Source of the DNA: Neocallimastix lanati (nom. inval.)
Taxonomy: Eukaryota > Neocallimastigomycota > Neocallimastigomycetes > Neocallimastigales > Neocallimastigaceae
Length of the DNA: 12,500 nucleotides
Direction of reading: 5' to 3'
Assembly (NCBI GenBank): GCA_016946835.1
Contig: JACVTC010000076.1
Location: 50,001 to 62,500, forward strand
Shown here piece after piece: positions 1 to 8,965 of this stretch. A program made the translations under genes and the position numbers. Numbering within the stretch: the first letter of the stretch is position 1; each line of letters opens with the position of its first letter. The notes beneath the pieces were generated by a model. It had not been told where the DNA came from and did not search any database. It saw nothing but the letters and a program-made list of their open reading frames with translations.

Positions 1-2
1 AA

Positions 3-54
3 AACCGATTACTTTTAAGAAGTAATTGGAAAAACCTTAATTAACCGATTACTT
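3..54. repeat. Direct repeat plus hairpin
   Basis: AACCGATTACTT occurs at 3-14 and again at 43-54. The first copy also forms an inverted repeat: CCGATTACTT (5-14) with AAGTAATTGG (20-29) around a 5-nt loop, with one G-T wobble pair. Function unknown; it may be the edge of an element that starts outside the window. Confidence 0.55.
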
Positions 55-65
55 AATCTAATATA

Positions 66-111
66 ATGATCGAAAATAAAAGAATAAAATAATGAAAATT
101 ATTTCGATCAT
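66..111. repeat. Perfect 10-bp inverted repeat
   Basis: ATGATCGAAA (66-75) is exactly reverse-complementary to TTTCGATCAT (102-111), with a 26-nt A-rich spacer. The central TCGA core makes this less likely to be chance than AT-only palindromes. No function assigned. Confidence 0.55.
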
Positions 112-206
112 AAAATTTAAAATTTAATCTATTTAGTTCTATTTTATAGAACTTTACACAAAAAATATAAAACAATACATTAATAATAAAATACATGATT
201 AATACA

Positions 207-254
207 ATACAGAATACATGATAGAATACAGAATACATGATAAAATACAGAATA
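207..254 (+). repeat. 19-bp tandem repeat with ATACAGAA motif
   Basis: Two full units (207-225 and 226-244) and a partial third (from 245) repeat with period 19, each starting ATACAGAA. The same octamer recurs at 9495, 9607 and 9641 in the block on the other side of the gypsy element. Confidence 0.6.
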
Positions 255-550
255 GTGTTTTAGTTTATGATTTAATAAGTGAGAGAAAACTAAAACTAAT
301 AAATTTAATAATTAAGTGAATAATTAAATAAATTTAATATTATTTTAAATGTATAAAAATTATTTGATTAAATAAATTTTTAATATTAAACTAAATAAAA
401 TTTTAATATATAATTAAATAAATTATTAATTATAATTAATTGTATAAATGAAATATGAGTTAAATAAAAGTTATATTAATTATAACCTAACTAAGAAAAT
501 ATAATTATTTTGTTAAAAATAATTATAGATTCTTACACTGTAAAAGGTAC

Positions 551-639
551 GTTTATTATTAACTAAAATAACGAATAATAATTAAATCTAAAGGCTAAGA
601 CAACTTAACACCTCTCTATTCGAGTTGTTAATAATAAAC
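551..639. repeat. 13-bp perfect inverted repeat with inner hairpin
   Basis: GTTTATTATTAAC (551-563) is reverse-complementary to GTTAATAATAAAC (627-639). Inside the 63-nt interval, CAACT (601-605) can pair with AGTTG (623-627), which overlaps the outer right arm by one base. The interval is less AT-rich than its surroundings. Could be a structured element or part of an old transposon end. Confidence 0.45.
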
Positions 640-811
640 ACTAAATTAATTAATTCTATAATTATTATTTCTTTTTACACTAGAGTATAGCGCAGTACTT
701 TATAACTCTATTTGTTATCAGTTACTGGGCTTACACTGAGTAATATTTTTATTTAATAATTATATTTTTATTTATCAATATTAATATTTATAATAACAAT
801 TTACTTTAATA

Positions 812-829
812 GTAACGCTAGTGCGTTAC
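812..829. repeat. Compact GC-containing hairpin
   Basis: GTAACGC (812-818) and GCGTTAC (823-829) form a perfect 7-bp stem around a 4-nt loop. It stands out because C and G are rare in this flank. Function unknown; a terminator-like or transposon-derived hairpin are options. Confidence 0.45.
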
Positions 830-1097
830 AGTTACAAGTTCAATTATTATTTATACATGTCAATAATATTATGATTGGTAAATAATTTAATTTAACTTAG
901 TTTACTAATCACTAAATAAAATATATTTAAATAAATATTTAACTATATAATTATTTATAAAATAATAAAATTTAATGTACGAAAGAAATAAAAGATTTTA
1001 TTTGTTAGCCGAAATTGCTAGCTGTTTAGAGATACGTTACGTAACCAAAGAACTATCATTGGATAGGCTTGAAGTTACCATGTATCTGTTACACTAA

Positions 1098-1101
1098 CTG
1101 A
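1098..1101. repeat. Target-site duplication CTGA, left copy (gypsy)
   Basis: CTGA directly precedes the TG of the 5' LTR and recurs directly after the CA of the 3' LTR (8908-8911). If the LTR is taken to start one base later, the duplication would be the 5-mer CTGAT. I prefer 4 bp because it leaves a TG...CA element with matching inverted ends. Confidence 0.8.
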
Positions 1102-1660
1102 TGGCACGTTACTCACTTAAATAGAATAAATTATTAAAAATATAAGAAAATAAATAATTCTTTAGTTATTTTATTATAATAGGTATAAGGTTTAATTAGT
1201 ATATAAAAATATAATATTAATAAAAATAATTTTAATTAATAGATAACCAATAAGAATTAAGATAAATTATAGTATAAAAATAAGTGAAAGATAAAATATT
1301 AACAAAGGAGAAACTTAATAATTTAATATCTTTAAAGAATATAATAGTTAGAATAGGAATTATAAAATATTTATTCGGGTGAATAAATATTTAGGATATT
1401 TTGGTTAATATTATTATTAAAATATAAATTTAAAGATATAATAAAGTTATAATAAATTTAAATGTACTTATTTAAAGAACAAAACTTATAAATAAAATAA
1501 AGACTTAAAAGTAACACATTATTATTTATTAAAATTTATTATTAATTTTGTGTTATAATTTTTTTATTTATTTCTTTTATTAGAATATATTATTTTATAA
1601 TTTTACAACTTGCTTTCCCCAAATCATATAAAAGGTACAATATATAAAAATATCGTACCA
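1102..1660 (+). repeat. 5' LTR of the gypsy element
   Basis: 559 bp, matching 8349-8907 with an offset of 7,247 throughout, so no net indels. I find only two differences, at LTR positions 4 (C here, T in the 3' copy) and 17 (T here, A there). Starts TGGCACG and ends CGTACCA; the 3' copy starts TGGTACG, a perfect inverted match to the end, so the 5' copy has probably mutated. It should contain U3, R and U5, but their borders cannot be fixed by eye in such AT-rich sequence. Confidence 0.95.
1627..1659 (+). promoter_or_regulatory. TATA-like box and terminal hairpin of the LTR
   Basis: TATAAAAG (1627-1634) lies about 30 bp from the LTR end and is the best TATA candidate by context, though AT-rich sequence gives many false ones. 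It overlaps a near-perfect hairpin: GGTACAATAT (1634-1643) with ATATCGTACC (1650-1659), nine of ten pairs, 6-nt loop. The same structure is at 8881-8906 in the 3' LTR. If the box is used, R and U5 would be very short; another promoter upstream in the LTR is equally possible. Confidence 0.35.
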
Positions 1661-1664
1661 AAAT

Positions 1665-1682
1665 TGGTGGAAAATCCGGGCG
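1665..1682 (+). other. Candidate primer-binding site for minus-strand synthesis
   Basis: TGGTGGAAAATCCGGG starts 4 nt after the LTR end. TGG complements the CCA tail of a tRNA, and this is one of the few G/C-rich points outside the genes, as expected for a primer site. I could not match the implied acceptor stem to a specific tRNA. Downstream, GGAAGCAAG (1682-1690) is nearly complementary to CTTGCTTTCC inside the LTR (1609-1618), so a fold or self-priming is conceivable. The rest of the leader to 1897 is A/T-rich with no gene. Confidence 0.6.
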
Positions 1683-1897
1683 GAAGCAAGATAAAATAAT
1701 ATGAAAATAATAAGAGAAATTACTTTACTTTAATTCATTCATTTTTTTATTTTATATATTTATAGTACAAAAGCATTTATTATATTATTATAAAACAATT
1801 TTTTTTTATTTCTTCATTTTTTTTTACAAAACAATTATTATATTATAAATAAATATAACTATTTTATATTACTTTTTTTTAATAAATTCTATTTATC

Positions 1898-3079
1898 ATG
1901 ATTGACGCTGCCAAATTACAGAAAGCATTACCAAATCTCATCGACTATGGAAAAGATGTTGATGGATGGATGCATGAATTCGTCAGAGTGATGGAGCTCT
2001 ACGATGTTGTGGAACCAAAAAGAATTTTTGTCTGGGCCAAAGAAGCAGTCGAAGAAGACATGCATGGGGCCTTAAACTCTTTAAAAAGTAAGAATGGAAA
2101 CGAAGTTAGATATCCCAGCTTCAAAGAAATCCAAGCTGCCGTTGAGGAGTACTTGCACATCACACCTAATGATAAATGTGCAGTATTAAAATCATTAAAA
2201 ATTAATAATAAAGAAACTATAAAAAAATTTAATCATAGATACAAAATATTATATAAAGGCCTACCAAGAGAATATCAAAAACTAATTTCAATAAAGGACT
2301 ATACTACTGCTATAAGTACACGGGTCTTTCCTTGTTCAAGAGTTATGACAACCGAATGCGAAACTTTATCTGAAGCTTTTAAGGTAGCTGAAGTATCCGA
2401 AGAAGCTGAAAAAGAAATAATCAGTAATATTGGGCAAGATAATAATAAGAATAGATCTAATTTAATGTTCGTGCAAAATTTGGATAGTCCTATAATGAAT
2501 CACCCATTTTATCAGAATTTTTATGGAGAACCTTCTTATAAACATAATATAAATCAAAGTACTAATAGAAATATTTACAATAATAATTTTCGTCCACCTT
2601 TTAGAAAGAATAACCGAAACTTTAGTAATGGTTCAAGATTTATGAACCTCAATAATAATTATAATACTAATGTCAATCAAAATATGAATAATATCATGGA
2701 TAACAACAACTATAATTATAATTATTTACCTAATAGAATACAAAATAGTAATAACTCTAATTACAATTATAAAAACAATAATATTAGTAACGATAACAAT
2801 ACCAACAATATAGCTACCGCAGTTTCTCAAAATAGTAACGTATATTACAATAATAACGGTATTGATGCTAATATACTTACAACTACCATAAATAGAAATC
2901 CAGGGGTTATTCCAAATAAGGAATATAATAAAAGTTTTAATAAAGACTACCAAAATAGGAAAACTACTTGTTTCCGTTGTTTCCAAAATGGGCATAAGGC
3001 TTCAAACTGCCCCTATTCGTTCAAACAATTAGCGGAAATGGAAGAAAGGGGAATGATCAACAAATCTTTAAACCACTAA
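1898..3079 (+). CDS. gag: Gag polyprotein of the Ty3/gypsy element (capsid and nucleocapsid)
   Basis: 393 residues. Gag assembles the cytoplasmic virus-like particle and packages the element RNA. Residues 1-175 are the ordered, less AT-rich part and resemble the retrotransposon gag capsid family (W24, the F-x3-Y segment near 111-115 and the GLP turn at 121-123 are typical). Residues 176-350 are a long Asn/Tyr-rich linker, probably disordered. Residues 358-371 are one CCHC zinc knuckle: C358, C361, H366, C371 with CX2CX4HX4C spacing, which binds RNA. The start ATG is the first in the frame after the leader. The frame ends at TAA 3077-3079, one codon after a slippery heptamer that can shift ribosomes into pol. 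The pol frame is open from 2998, so the two frames overlap by about 80 nt. No internal stop or frameshift is seen. Confidence 0.92.
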   Translation: MIDAAKLQKALPNLIDYGKDVDGWMHEFVRVMELYDVVEPKRIFVWAKEAVEEDMHGALNSLKSKNGNEVRYPSFKEIQAAVEEYLHITPNDKCAVLKSLKINNKETIKKFNHRYKILYKGLPREYQKLISIKDYTTAISTRVFPCSRVMTTECETLSEAFKVAEVSEEAEKEIISNIGQDNNKNRSNLMFVQNLDSPIMNHPFYQNFYGEPSYKHNINQSTNRNIYNNNFRPPFRKNNRNFSNGSRFMNLNNNYNTNVNQNMNNIMDNNNYNYNYLPNRIQNSNNSNYNYKNNNISNDNNTNNIATAVSQNSNVYYNNNGIDANILTTTINRNPGVIPNKEYNKSFNKDYQNRKTTCFRCFQNGHKASNCPYSFKQLAEMEERGMINKSLNH

Positions 3080-3100
3080 ATGGGAGAAGGATAACTTCCA
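3067..3100 (+). promoter_or_regulatory. Programmed -1 ribosomal frameshift signal between gag and pol
   Basis: TTTAAAC (3067-3073) lies in gag phase as T TTA AAC, the X XXY YYZ slippery form. A one-base backward slip moves from the gag frame to the pol frame, which is exactly the relation of the two frames. A 7-nt spacer (3074-3080) containing the gag stop follows. Then comes a 6-bp stem, TGGGAG (3081-3086) with CTTCCA (3095-3100), with one G-U pair and an 8-nt loop. Loop bases GATAA (3090-3094) could also pair with TTATC (3141-3145) as a weak pseudoknot. The heptamer and its phase are seen directly; its use is inferred. Confidence 0.8.
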
Positions 3101-3117
3101 GTAAACAAACCAACCAC

Positions 3118-6100
3118 ATGGAAGACAATGCTAATAATTGTTATCATCATAATAGAAATATTAATAATAATAGTAACAATATTAATAATAATAGTAACAA
3201 TATTAATAATAAATATATTAATAATAATAATATGAATAACCATAATAAATCAATATCAAATTATCAACCTTTACATATTAATAAACCAATTGAAGTTCTT
3301 GCACCAGCTGTCAGAAAACAAAAAGAAAAAAACGTAAGTTCCATTCCTTATAATAAAGAGAAATCCAATGATACATTAAAGAATAATCCGACGCCGATTC
3401 AAACAGCAGCTATGAGACATAACAACAAATATGATGCTTGTCTTAATGAAGGAAAAAAGGTGCATAACCAAAAGGATCAAAATATGGAAACTAATACTTT
3501 ACCAATTGAAGATGTAATTATGATTAAAGATGATATTGAAGATAGTATACAAAATAATGAAATTAATAAAAATAAGTCTACAAATACAGTAGATAAGAAT
3601 ACTACTTTAGATAAAAATAATAAAACTACCTCTAATAGTAATCAAACCGAAAAATTGGAGTACTTAGATCCTTCAATTATAGCCGAGAAGAATATTAGAA
3701 CGAGTAAAAGAAACAATCATGAAGAAAGAATTAAAGATATTATTGAAAATGCAAAGAAATCTCCACCTTCTTTAAGTAACAACAAAGAATCTAAAGAAAA
3801 ACATATTAAATTAATAGAACAATTTGATGATTATTTAATACAAGATCTATTAAAAGAAGTTGCATCTACTGAAGTTATTACTAAATTAGGATACTTACTT
3901 GATCTATTCCCAAAATTCAGAACAGCATTTAGTAAAGCCTTGAAGCTTACTCCTAAAAGTAATGCTATTAATAATGTGATGACAATAGTTAATAAATTTA
4001 AAATAATTAAAGTAAAAGGAAAAGTTGAAAATACCAATTGTGAGATATTTTTAGATACTTGCGCTAGTGTTAATGCTATTACAAGATCTGCTTTAGAAAA
4101 ATATAATATAAACAAACCTGCCATAGGAAGAATCTCAGAAACTATTTTTCAAGCTTGTTCAAACTCGACAATTGAATCCGAAATATATGAGCTAGAAATA
4201 ACTATAGGAGACAAGACTTTCCAAGATTATTTTAGAGTAATTGAAAAAGATGACCTTTTTGATATTCTAATTGGGGTTGATTCATTAAAGAAAAATAGGT
4301 TTGATATTAACCAAGTTAATGACTCATTGTATTATATTAATGAAGATAATACTTACAAGAAATTAGCTGACCTTTACTACGATATTAATCTGAAAACCCC
4401 AATTGACTCAGGAGAAGAAATTATTAAAGAAAACACAAATGCATCTACACCCTTACTACTTACTATAGTTATTCAGAATAAAGATAAACAATTAGAACAA
4501 ACTATTAATGTTAAAGAAAATCTAATAAATGATATTATTAATGCCGTACCTAGTGAACATAAGAACTCTATAAAAGAGCTATTCGAAATTTTTAAAGACA
4601 TATTAGCTGTGAAGACTGATGACCTTGGAACTTCTAAATTATTACCACATAGAATTAATTTAATTCCAAATGCTAAACCAATAAAACTGAAAGCATATAA
4701 ACTTTCTAAAGCTCAATCTATGGCTCTCAAAGAAATACTTACATTTTTAATCAATAATCGGTTGATTGAACCGTCTTTCTCTGCCTGGTCCTTTCCTGTT
4801 GTCTTAGTACCTAAAAAGAATAATAAAGATTGGAGAATGTGCGTTGATTATCGTAAATTAAATAATATAACAATTAAAGATTCATATTCATTACCTTTAA
4901 TCGATGAAATTCTTTTGCAAATCGGAAATAATTCACAAATCCTGTCTACGATTGACCTTTTTTCAGGATACCACCAAATCCCAATGGCTCCCGAAGATAA
5001 AGAAAAGACTGCATTTACCACAATGTATGGCAATTACATCTTCAGAGTAATGCCATTTGGTTTATGTAACGCCCCAGCAACCTTTCAGAGAGAAATGAAC
5101 AAAATATTTTTTGAATTAATCGGTGAATGTGTATTTATTTATATTGATGATATAGTTATATTTTCTAAAGATATAAATGAACATATTTTACACTTACGTC
5201 GTGTTTTTAAGATACTAAAAGACAATGGATTAAAAATTAATTTGGAAAAATGTTCATTCTTTAAAAAAGAAGTTTCACTACTTGGTCACAAGCTCTCGAC
5301 AGATGGTATTTCTCCTATTCCTGAAAAAGTAAAAACAATTGTTAATTGGTTACCACCTAAAAATACTACACAACTTAAATCTTTTCTTGGTGCTATAGGA
5401 TATTATCGCAAATTTATTAAAAATTTTGCTCAAATAGCAAAACCATTATTTTACCTTTTAAAGAAGAACTCGATATTTAACTTTTCCGAAGAGTGTATTA
5501 AAGCATTTGAAGAATTAAAAAATAAATTAATACAAGCACCTATATTAACTCCCCCAGATTTTTCTAAACCATTTATTATACGTACCGATGCTTCTAGAGA
5601 TGGACTAGGAGGTGTTCTTCAACAACGAGATAAAAATAATATTGAGGTTTCTATTTTTTATGAAAGTAGATCATTAAGTAAATCGGAAGAAAATTATAGT
5701 ATTACTGACCTGGAAGGTAAAGCTGTCTTCCATTGTGTTCAGAAATTTAAACAATTTATCACTGGTAATTCTTTTATAACTATAGTTTATACTGACCATA
5801 AACCGCTTGTTGGTATATTTAATAATCGTGAACCTACCAATAGTAGACATCTCAAATGGGTTACGGAATTATCCATCTTGAATGTTAAAGTCGAATATCA
5901 AGAGGGGAGGAAGAATGTCATAGCTGATGCCCTGTCTAGATTGGAAACTTCTGATAAACCTAAAGAAACAATAAATATTATATATAACAATAATAATGAA
6001 GTTGATAATAGTGATAATGATAATAATAATAATAATAATAATAATAGTAATAGTATTAATAAATTTATAGAAGATTATATCAAAAAAAGAATAATAATTA

Positions 6101-7221
6101 TTGATGGCAAAGAATATTATAAACAAGGCGATAAATTAAGGTACATAGTGAAAAGCACAGAGGAAAAATTAACATTAATTGATCAAGCTCATCAAATTGG
6201 CCATGAAGGAGTATATAAAACATACAACAGACTAAAAAGAGATTATTATTGGAAAAATATGAAAAAGGATATTAATAATTATATTCGATGTTGTTACAAA
6301 TGCCAAACATGTAAGCCACAAACATTAAATCAATTTCCAGAAGATAATGCCACTCCTCCAGGATACCCTTTCTCAAGAGTTGGACTCGATTTAATTGGAC
6401 CCCTACCAGAAACTCCAAGAGGTAATAGATTTATAATTGTTCTAGTTGACTATTTAACCAAATGGGTAGAGGCTGAACCATTAGTAACATCGGAAGCAGA
6501 TGACGTGATAAATTTTTTAAAGAAAGTATTCTCAAGACATGGTATCCCTGAGATACTGGTAACAGACAATGGTCCACAGTTCACCGCAGATAAAACAAAA
6601 GCATTCTTAGATCTACACGATGTTTATGTTCACTATATTTCAACTTACCATCCAGCCTCGAATGGAGAAGTTGAAAACAGAAACAAAGAAATTGGGAAGT
6701 ATCTACGAATCCTGGGAAAAAAAGATAAGCATTGGGATGAGACTTTATATAGTGCTTTATGGGCACTACGTACTTGTAAAAGTGAAGTTACAAAACACAG
6801 TAGCTTCGAATTATTGTATGGAAGGAGGGATATACAACCTTTCGAATTATCCATTAATATTGAAAAGAAAAATGAATGGGAAAGTGATGAAGAGTACTGG
6901 CTCAGAAAATTTTTGATACATGATAAGTGGATAAAGGAAGCCATAAGAAATATTGAAACCGCAAACAAACTTTGGTCCGATAGAAGGAAACAAATCAAAA
7001 GAATGAGAAGTGACTATAAACCAGGGGACTTAGTATTAGTGAAAGTATTTAATCGAAGGAAGCTAGACCCATTCTTCACAGGACCATTACAAATTGTTAA
7101 AAGAGAATTAAACACAGTGACAGTATGCGACCCAACGACTGGTGAACTAGCAGAACGTAATATCCACCTGAAGAATATTATTCCATACTTTACGGAACTG
7201 AACCTCACAAATGAAGACTAA
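3118..7221 (+). CDS. pol: Pol polyprotein: protease, reverse transcriptase, RNase H, integrase (Ty3/gypsy)
   Basis: 1,367 residues from the first ATG, but the frame is open from 2998 and pol is more likely made as a Gag-Pol fusion by -1 frameshifting at 3067-3073. Order: Asn-rich N terminus (about 1-60); low-complexity spacer; aspartic protease with D313-T-C-A-S, a cysteine replacing the usual glycine, and ILIGVD near 383-388; RT with D613 (IDLFSGYHQI) and Y675-I-D-D678; RNase H with D824, E866, D893 and D937; an Asn-run linker (about 958-981); integrase zinc finger H1025, H1029, C1059, C1062; catalytic D1091, D1150, E1186 with the D-35-E spacing; and a C-terminal GPF-like module (KLDPFFTGPL). 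This set processes the particle proteins, copies the RNA to cDNA and inserts it. No chromodomain is visible. The frame is unbroken to TAA. Confidence 0.95.
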   Translation: MEDNANNCYHHNRNINNNSNNINNNSNNINNKYINNNNMNNHNKSISNYQPLHINKPIEVLAPAVRKQKEKNVSSIPYNKEKSNDTLKNNPTPIQTAAMRHNNKYDACLNEGKKVHNQKDQNMETNTLPIEDVIMIKDDIEDSIQNNEINKNKSTNTVDKNTTLDKNNKTTSNSNQTEKLEYLDPSIIAEKNIRTSKRNNHEERIKDIIENAKKSPPSLSNNKESKEKHIKLIEQFDDYLIQDLLKEVASTEVITKLGYLLDLFPKFRTAFSKALKLTPKSNAINNVMTIVNKFKIIKVKGKVENTNCEIFLDTCASVNAITRSALEKYNINKPAIGRISETIFQACSNSTIESEIYELEITIGDKTFQDYFRVIEKDDLFDILIGVDSLKKNRFDINQVNDSLYYINEDNTYKKLADLYYDINLKTPIDSGEEIIKENTNASTPLLLTIVIQNKDKQLEQTINVKENLINDIINAVPSEHKNSIKELFEIFKDILAVKTDDLGTSKLLPHRINLIPNAKPIKLKAYKLSKAQSMALKEILTFLINNRLIEPSFSAWSFPVVLVPKKNNKDWRMCVDYRKLNNITIKDSYSLPLIDEILLQIGNNSQILSTIDLFSGYHQIPMAPEDKEKTAFTTMYGNYIFRVMPFGLCNAPATFQREMNKIFFELIGECVFIYIDDIVIFSKDINEHILHLRRVFKILKDNGLKINLEKCSFFKKEVSLLGHKLSTDGISPIPEKVKTIVNWLPPKNTTQLKSFLGAIGYYRKFIKNFAQIAKPLFYLLKKNSIFNFSEECIKAFEELKNKLIQAPILTPPDFSKPFIIRTDASRDGLGGVLQQRDKNNIEVSIFYESRSLSKSEENYSITDLEGKAVFHCVQKFKQFITGNSFITIVYTDHKPLVGIFNNREPTNSRHLKWVTELSILNVKVEYQEGRKNVIADALSRLETSDKPKETINIIYNNNNEVDNSDNDNNNNNNNNSNSINKFIEDYIKKRIIIIDGKEYYKQGDKLRYIVKSTEEKLTLIDQAHQIGHEGVYKTYNRLKRDYYWKNMKKDINNYIRCCYKCQTCKPQTLNQFPEDNATPPGYPFSRVGLDLIGPLPETPRGNRFIIVLVDYLTKWVEAEPLVTSEADDVINFLKKVFSRHGIPEILVTDNGPQFTADKTKAFLDLHDVYVHYISTYHPASNGEVENRNKEIGKYLRILGKKDKHWDETLYSALWALRTCKSEVTKHSSFELLYGRRDIQPFELSINIEKKNEWESDEEYWLRKFLIHDKWIKEAIRNIETANKLWSDRRKQIKRMRSDYKPGDLVLVKVFNRRKLDPFFTGPLQIVKRELNTVTVCDPTTGELAERNIHLKNIIPYFTELNLTNED
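3157..3214 (+). repeat. 21-bp in-frame tandem repeat at the start of pol
   Basis: Two identical 21-bp units (3157-3177 and 3178-3198) and a partial third encode repeated Asn/Ile/Ser stretches. Length is a multiple of three, so copy-number change keeps the frame. This N-terminal part of pol is probably disordered. Confidence 0.7.
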
Positions 7222-7328
7222 GATACTTATCAGATGATAAAAATATATTTACAATAAATATTAAATAATTAAAACAATATTTATAGCAAGTTTTTTTTTA
7301 ATAAGTAGATAACAAAGAATATAAATTT

Positions 7329-7340
7329 AAAAAAAAAAAA

Positions 7341-7371
<31 letters not shown>
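7329..7371 (+). repeat. A14 followed by (TAA)n microsatellite
   Basis: Fourteen A (7329-7342) run directly into about nine TAA units. Simple repeat inside the transcribed part of the element. Confidence 0.9.
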
Positions 7372-7463
7372 TTTACATAAGAATTTTTTTTTCTTTATTT
7401 ATTAATATTTATTATCAATTATAAATTAAAAAATAATATATATAAAATAAATATGGTTTTTAT

Positions 7464-7464
<1 letters not shown>

Positions 7465-7512
<48 letters not shown>
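7465..7512 (+). repeat. A48 homopolymer
   Basis: Forty-eight consecutive A, the longest homopolymer in the window. It lies inside the element, not at a cDNA end, so it is not an ordinary poly(A) tail of this copy. The exact length in a raw assembly may be unreliable. Confidence 0.9.
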
Positions 7513-7518
<6 letters not shown>

Positions 7519-7631
7519 TACAACCTATAGCACGCTTTAAAAAAAAAAAAAAAAAAATTATAGAGATAGATAAATAATACAATTATATAATCTTCAGAAT
7601 ATAGATAACGACAAAAAAAAAAAAAAAAAAC

Positions 7632-7739
7632 GCGTTTGAATTTCAACTTACCAAAAATAAACATTTAGCTATTGTTGAAAAGTTTAATAAATTAATTCAC
7701 ATTTCTAATCCAGTAATTTCTTTTATTAGATATAAATAA
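7632..7739 (+). other. Possible protein-coding fragment inside the 3' non-coding region
   Basis: Thirty-five codons without a stop before TAA 7737-7739, preceded by an A-run that would read as lysines. There is no ATG at its start. Residue mix (charged, aromatic and aliphatic, few Asn runs) is more protein-like than the neighbouring simple repeats. I do not recognise the family. It could be a piece of host or foreign sequence captured by the retroelement, or chance. Confidence 0.2.
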
Positions 7740-7774
7740 TAAAATATAATAAAAATATAATAATAGATTATAAT

Positions 7775-7930
7775 AGTTAAATATAATAGTAAAATATAAT
7801 AGTAAAATAGAATAGTAAAATATAATAGTAAAATATAATAGTAAAATATAATAGTAAAATATAATAGTAAAATAGAATAGTAAAATAGAATAGTAAAATA
7901 GAATAGTAAAATAGAATAGTAAAATATAAT
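7775..7930 (+). repeat. 13-bp tandem array, 12 units
   Basis: Twelve exact-length units of AGTAAAATATAAT or AGTAAAATAGAAT (7775-7930), then a degenerate partial unit. The base at unit position 10 is T in units 1, 2, 4-7 and 12 and G in units 3 and 8-11; unit 1 has one further change. The clustering of the G variant suggests local duplication of blocks. Confidence 0.9.
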
Positions 7931-8048
7931 ATTAAAATATACAGATATATAGACAGAATATATATAAATTAAATTTTAAATTAGTAAACAAGTATATAAT
8001 TTTATAAAATTTTATAAACAATATAACATAACTTTACAATTTACTTAC

Positions 8049-8050
<2 letters not shown>

Positions 8051-8096
<46 letters not shown>
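8051..8096 (+). repeat. A31 followed by (AT)n
   Basis: Thirty-one A (8051-8081) followed by an alternating AT run. Two more long A-runs follow at 8177-8196 (20) and 8223-8251 (29). Confidence 0.9.
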
Positions 8097-8098
8097 GC

Positions 8099-8167
8099 AT
8101 ATACAATATAGTATAAAATTACATATATGTAATGTATACATGTACATTATTGTATGAAATTGTATAT
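8099..8167. repeat. Nested palindrome cluster
   Basis: ATATACAAT (8099-8107) and ATTGTATAT (8159-8167) are a perfect 9-bp inverted repeat. Between them lie a 14-bp perfect palindrome (8119-8132) and an inverted pair AATGTA/TACATT (8131-8148). Could fold as a branched hairpin in the element RNA; AT-rich composition makes chance a real alternative. Confidence 0.4.
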
Positions 8168-8219
8168 ATATAATATAAAAAAAAAAAAAAAAAAAATTTA
8201 TATAGTTATATAGTTCAAA

Positions 8220-8254
<35 letters not shown>

Positions 8255-8309
8255 TTAAAGAATATAATAACATTTTTTTTTAATTTTATCCATTATATCC
8301 ATAAATCAC

Positions 8310-8328
8310 GACTTCAAGGGACGAAGTC
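8310..8328 (+). other. Short hairpin directly upstream of the polypurine tract
   Basis: GACTTC (8310-8315) pairs perfectly with GAAGTC (8323-8328) around a 7-nt loop. The sequence contains GGACGAAG, resembling the conserved box that many Ty3/gypsy elements carry shortly before the polypurine tract. Confidence 0.55.
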
Positions 8329-8333
8329 TAGAC

Positions 8334-8345
8334 AAAGTGGGGGCG
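8334..8345 (+). other. Polypurine tract of the gypsy element
   Basis: AAAGTGGGGGCG, a G-rich stretch with five consecutive G, ends 3 nt before the 3' LTR. This is where the RNase H-resistant primer for plus-strand cDNA synthesis is expected. One T and one C interrupt the purines. Confidence 0.75.
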
Positions 8346-8348
8346 TCT

Positions 8349-8907
8349 TGGTACGTTACTCACTAAAATAGAATAAATTATTAAAAATATAAGAAAATAA
8401 ATAATTCTTTAGTTATTTTATTATAATAGGTATAAGGTTTAATTAGTATATAAAAATATAATATTAATAAAAATAATTTTAATTAATAGATAACCAATAA
8501 GAATTAAGATAAATTATAGTATAAAAATAAGTGAAAGATAAAATATTAACAAAGGAGAAACTTAATAATTTAATATCTTTAAAGAATATAATAGTTAGAA
8601 TAGGAATTATAAAATATTTATTCGGGTGAATAAATATTTAGGATATTTTGGTTAATATTATTATTAAAATATAAATTTAAAGATATAATAAAGTTATAAT
8701 AAATTTAAATGTACTTATTTAAAGAACAAAACTTATAAATAAAATAAAGACTTAAAAGTAACACATTATTATTTATTAAAATTTATTATTAATTTTGTGT
8801 TATAATTTTTTTATTTATTTCTTTTATTAGAATATATTATTTTATAATTTTACAACTTGCTTTCCCCAAATCATATAAAAGGTACAATATATAAAAATAT
8901 CGTACCA
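8349..8907 (+). repeat. 3' LTR of the gypsy element
   Basis: 559 bp, begins TGGTACG and ends CGTACCA, a perfect 7-bp inverted terminal match. 557 of 559 bases equal the 5' LTR. Carries the same terminal hairpin (8881-8890 with 8897-8906) and TATA-like box (8874-8881) as the 5' copy. It should supply the transcript end, but many AATAAA-like strings prevent choosing a poly(A) signal. Confidence 0.95.
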
Positions 8908-8911
8908 CTGA
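8908..8911. repeat. CTGA shared between two insertions
   Basis: This 4-mer is both the right target duplication of the gypsy element (left copy 1098-1101) and the left duplication of the next element (right copy 10072-10075). Confidence 0.75.
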
Positions 8912-8965
8912 TGATACGGGGTGTCACTTGTATTTCCTATTATATACTCTTAATAATAATAAAAT

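Larger units (their letters stand above)
1..1097. other. AT-rich non-coding flank left of the gypsy insertion
   Basis: No gene is supported here; the open frames are short and low-complexity. The stretch holds small inverted repeats (listed separately) and, from about 530 to 1097, several islands that are less AT-rich. TTACACT occurs at 533, 675, 731 and 1089, and a perfect 10-bp palindrome GTTACGTAAC lies at 1036-1045. A 40-codon ATG-initiated frame (975-1097) ends 4 bp before the gypsy LTR. It resembles no family I recognise and is probably chance. The islands may be remains of an older mobile element, but I cannot define its ends. Confidence 0.6.
7222..8309 (+). other. Long 3' non-coding region of the gypsy element
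   Basis: About 1.1 kb between the pol stop and the hairpin/polypurine tract. No gene is supported. It holds seven A-runs of at least 14 nt (7329-7342, 7465-7512, 7539-7557, 7613-7630, 8051-8081, 8177-8196, 8223-8251), 179 A in all and all on the plus strand. It also holds a (TAA)n run, a 13-bp array and a palindrome cluster. A short stem TTATC/GATAA (7227-7240) follows the pol stop. A stop-free stretch at 7632-7739 looks less simple than its surroundings and may be a captured fragment. Confidence 0.75.
1102..8907 (+). mobile_element. Complete Ty3/gypsy-class LTR retrotransposon
   Basis: A 7,806-bp element with two 559-bp LTRs of 557/559 identity, a primer-binding-site candidate, gag, pol in the order protease-RT-RNase H-integrase, a polypurine tract and CTGA duplications. 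Integrase downstream of RNase H defines the Ty3/gypsy (Metaviridae) order. Both frames are unbroken, and the catalytic triads of RT, RNase H and integrase are visible. A GPF-like module follows the integrase, but I see no chromodomain. The nearly identical LTRs imply a recent insertion. It lies directly beside a solo-LTR-like element (8912-10071), so the region is a nested transposon cluster. The long non-coding stretch between pol and the polypurine tract (about 1.1 kb) is unusual. Exact family not assigned. Confidence 0.95.
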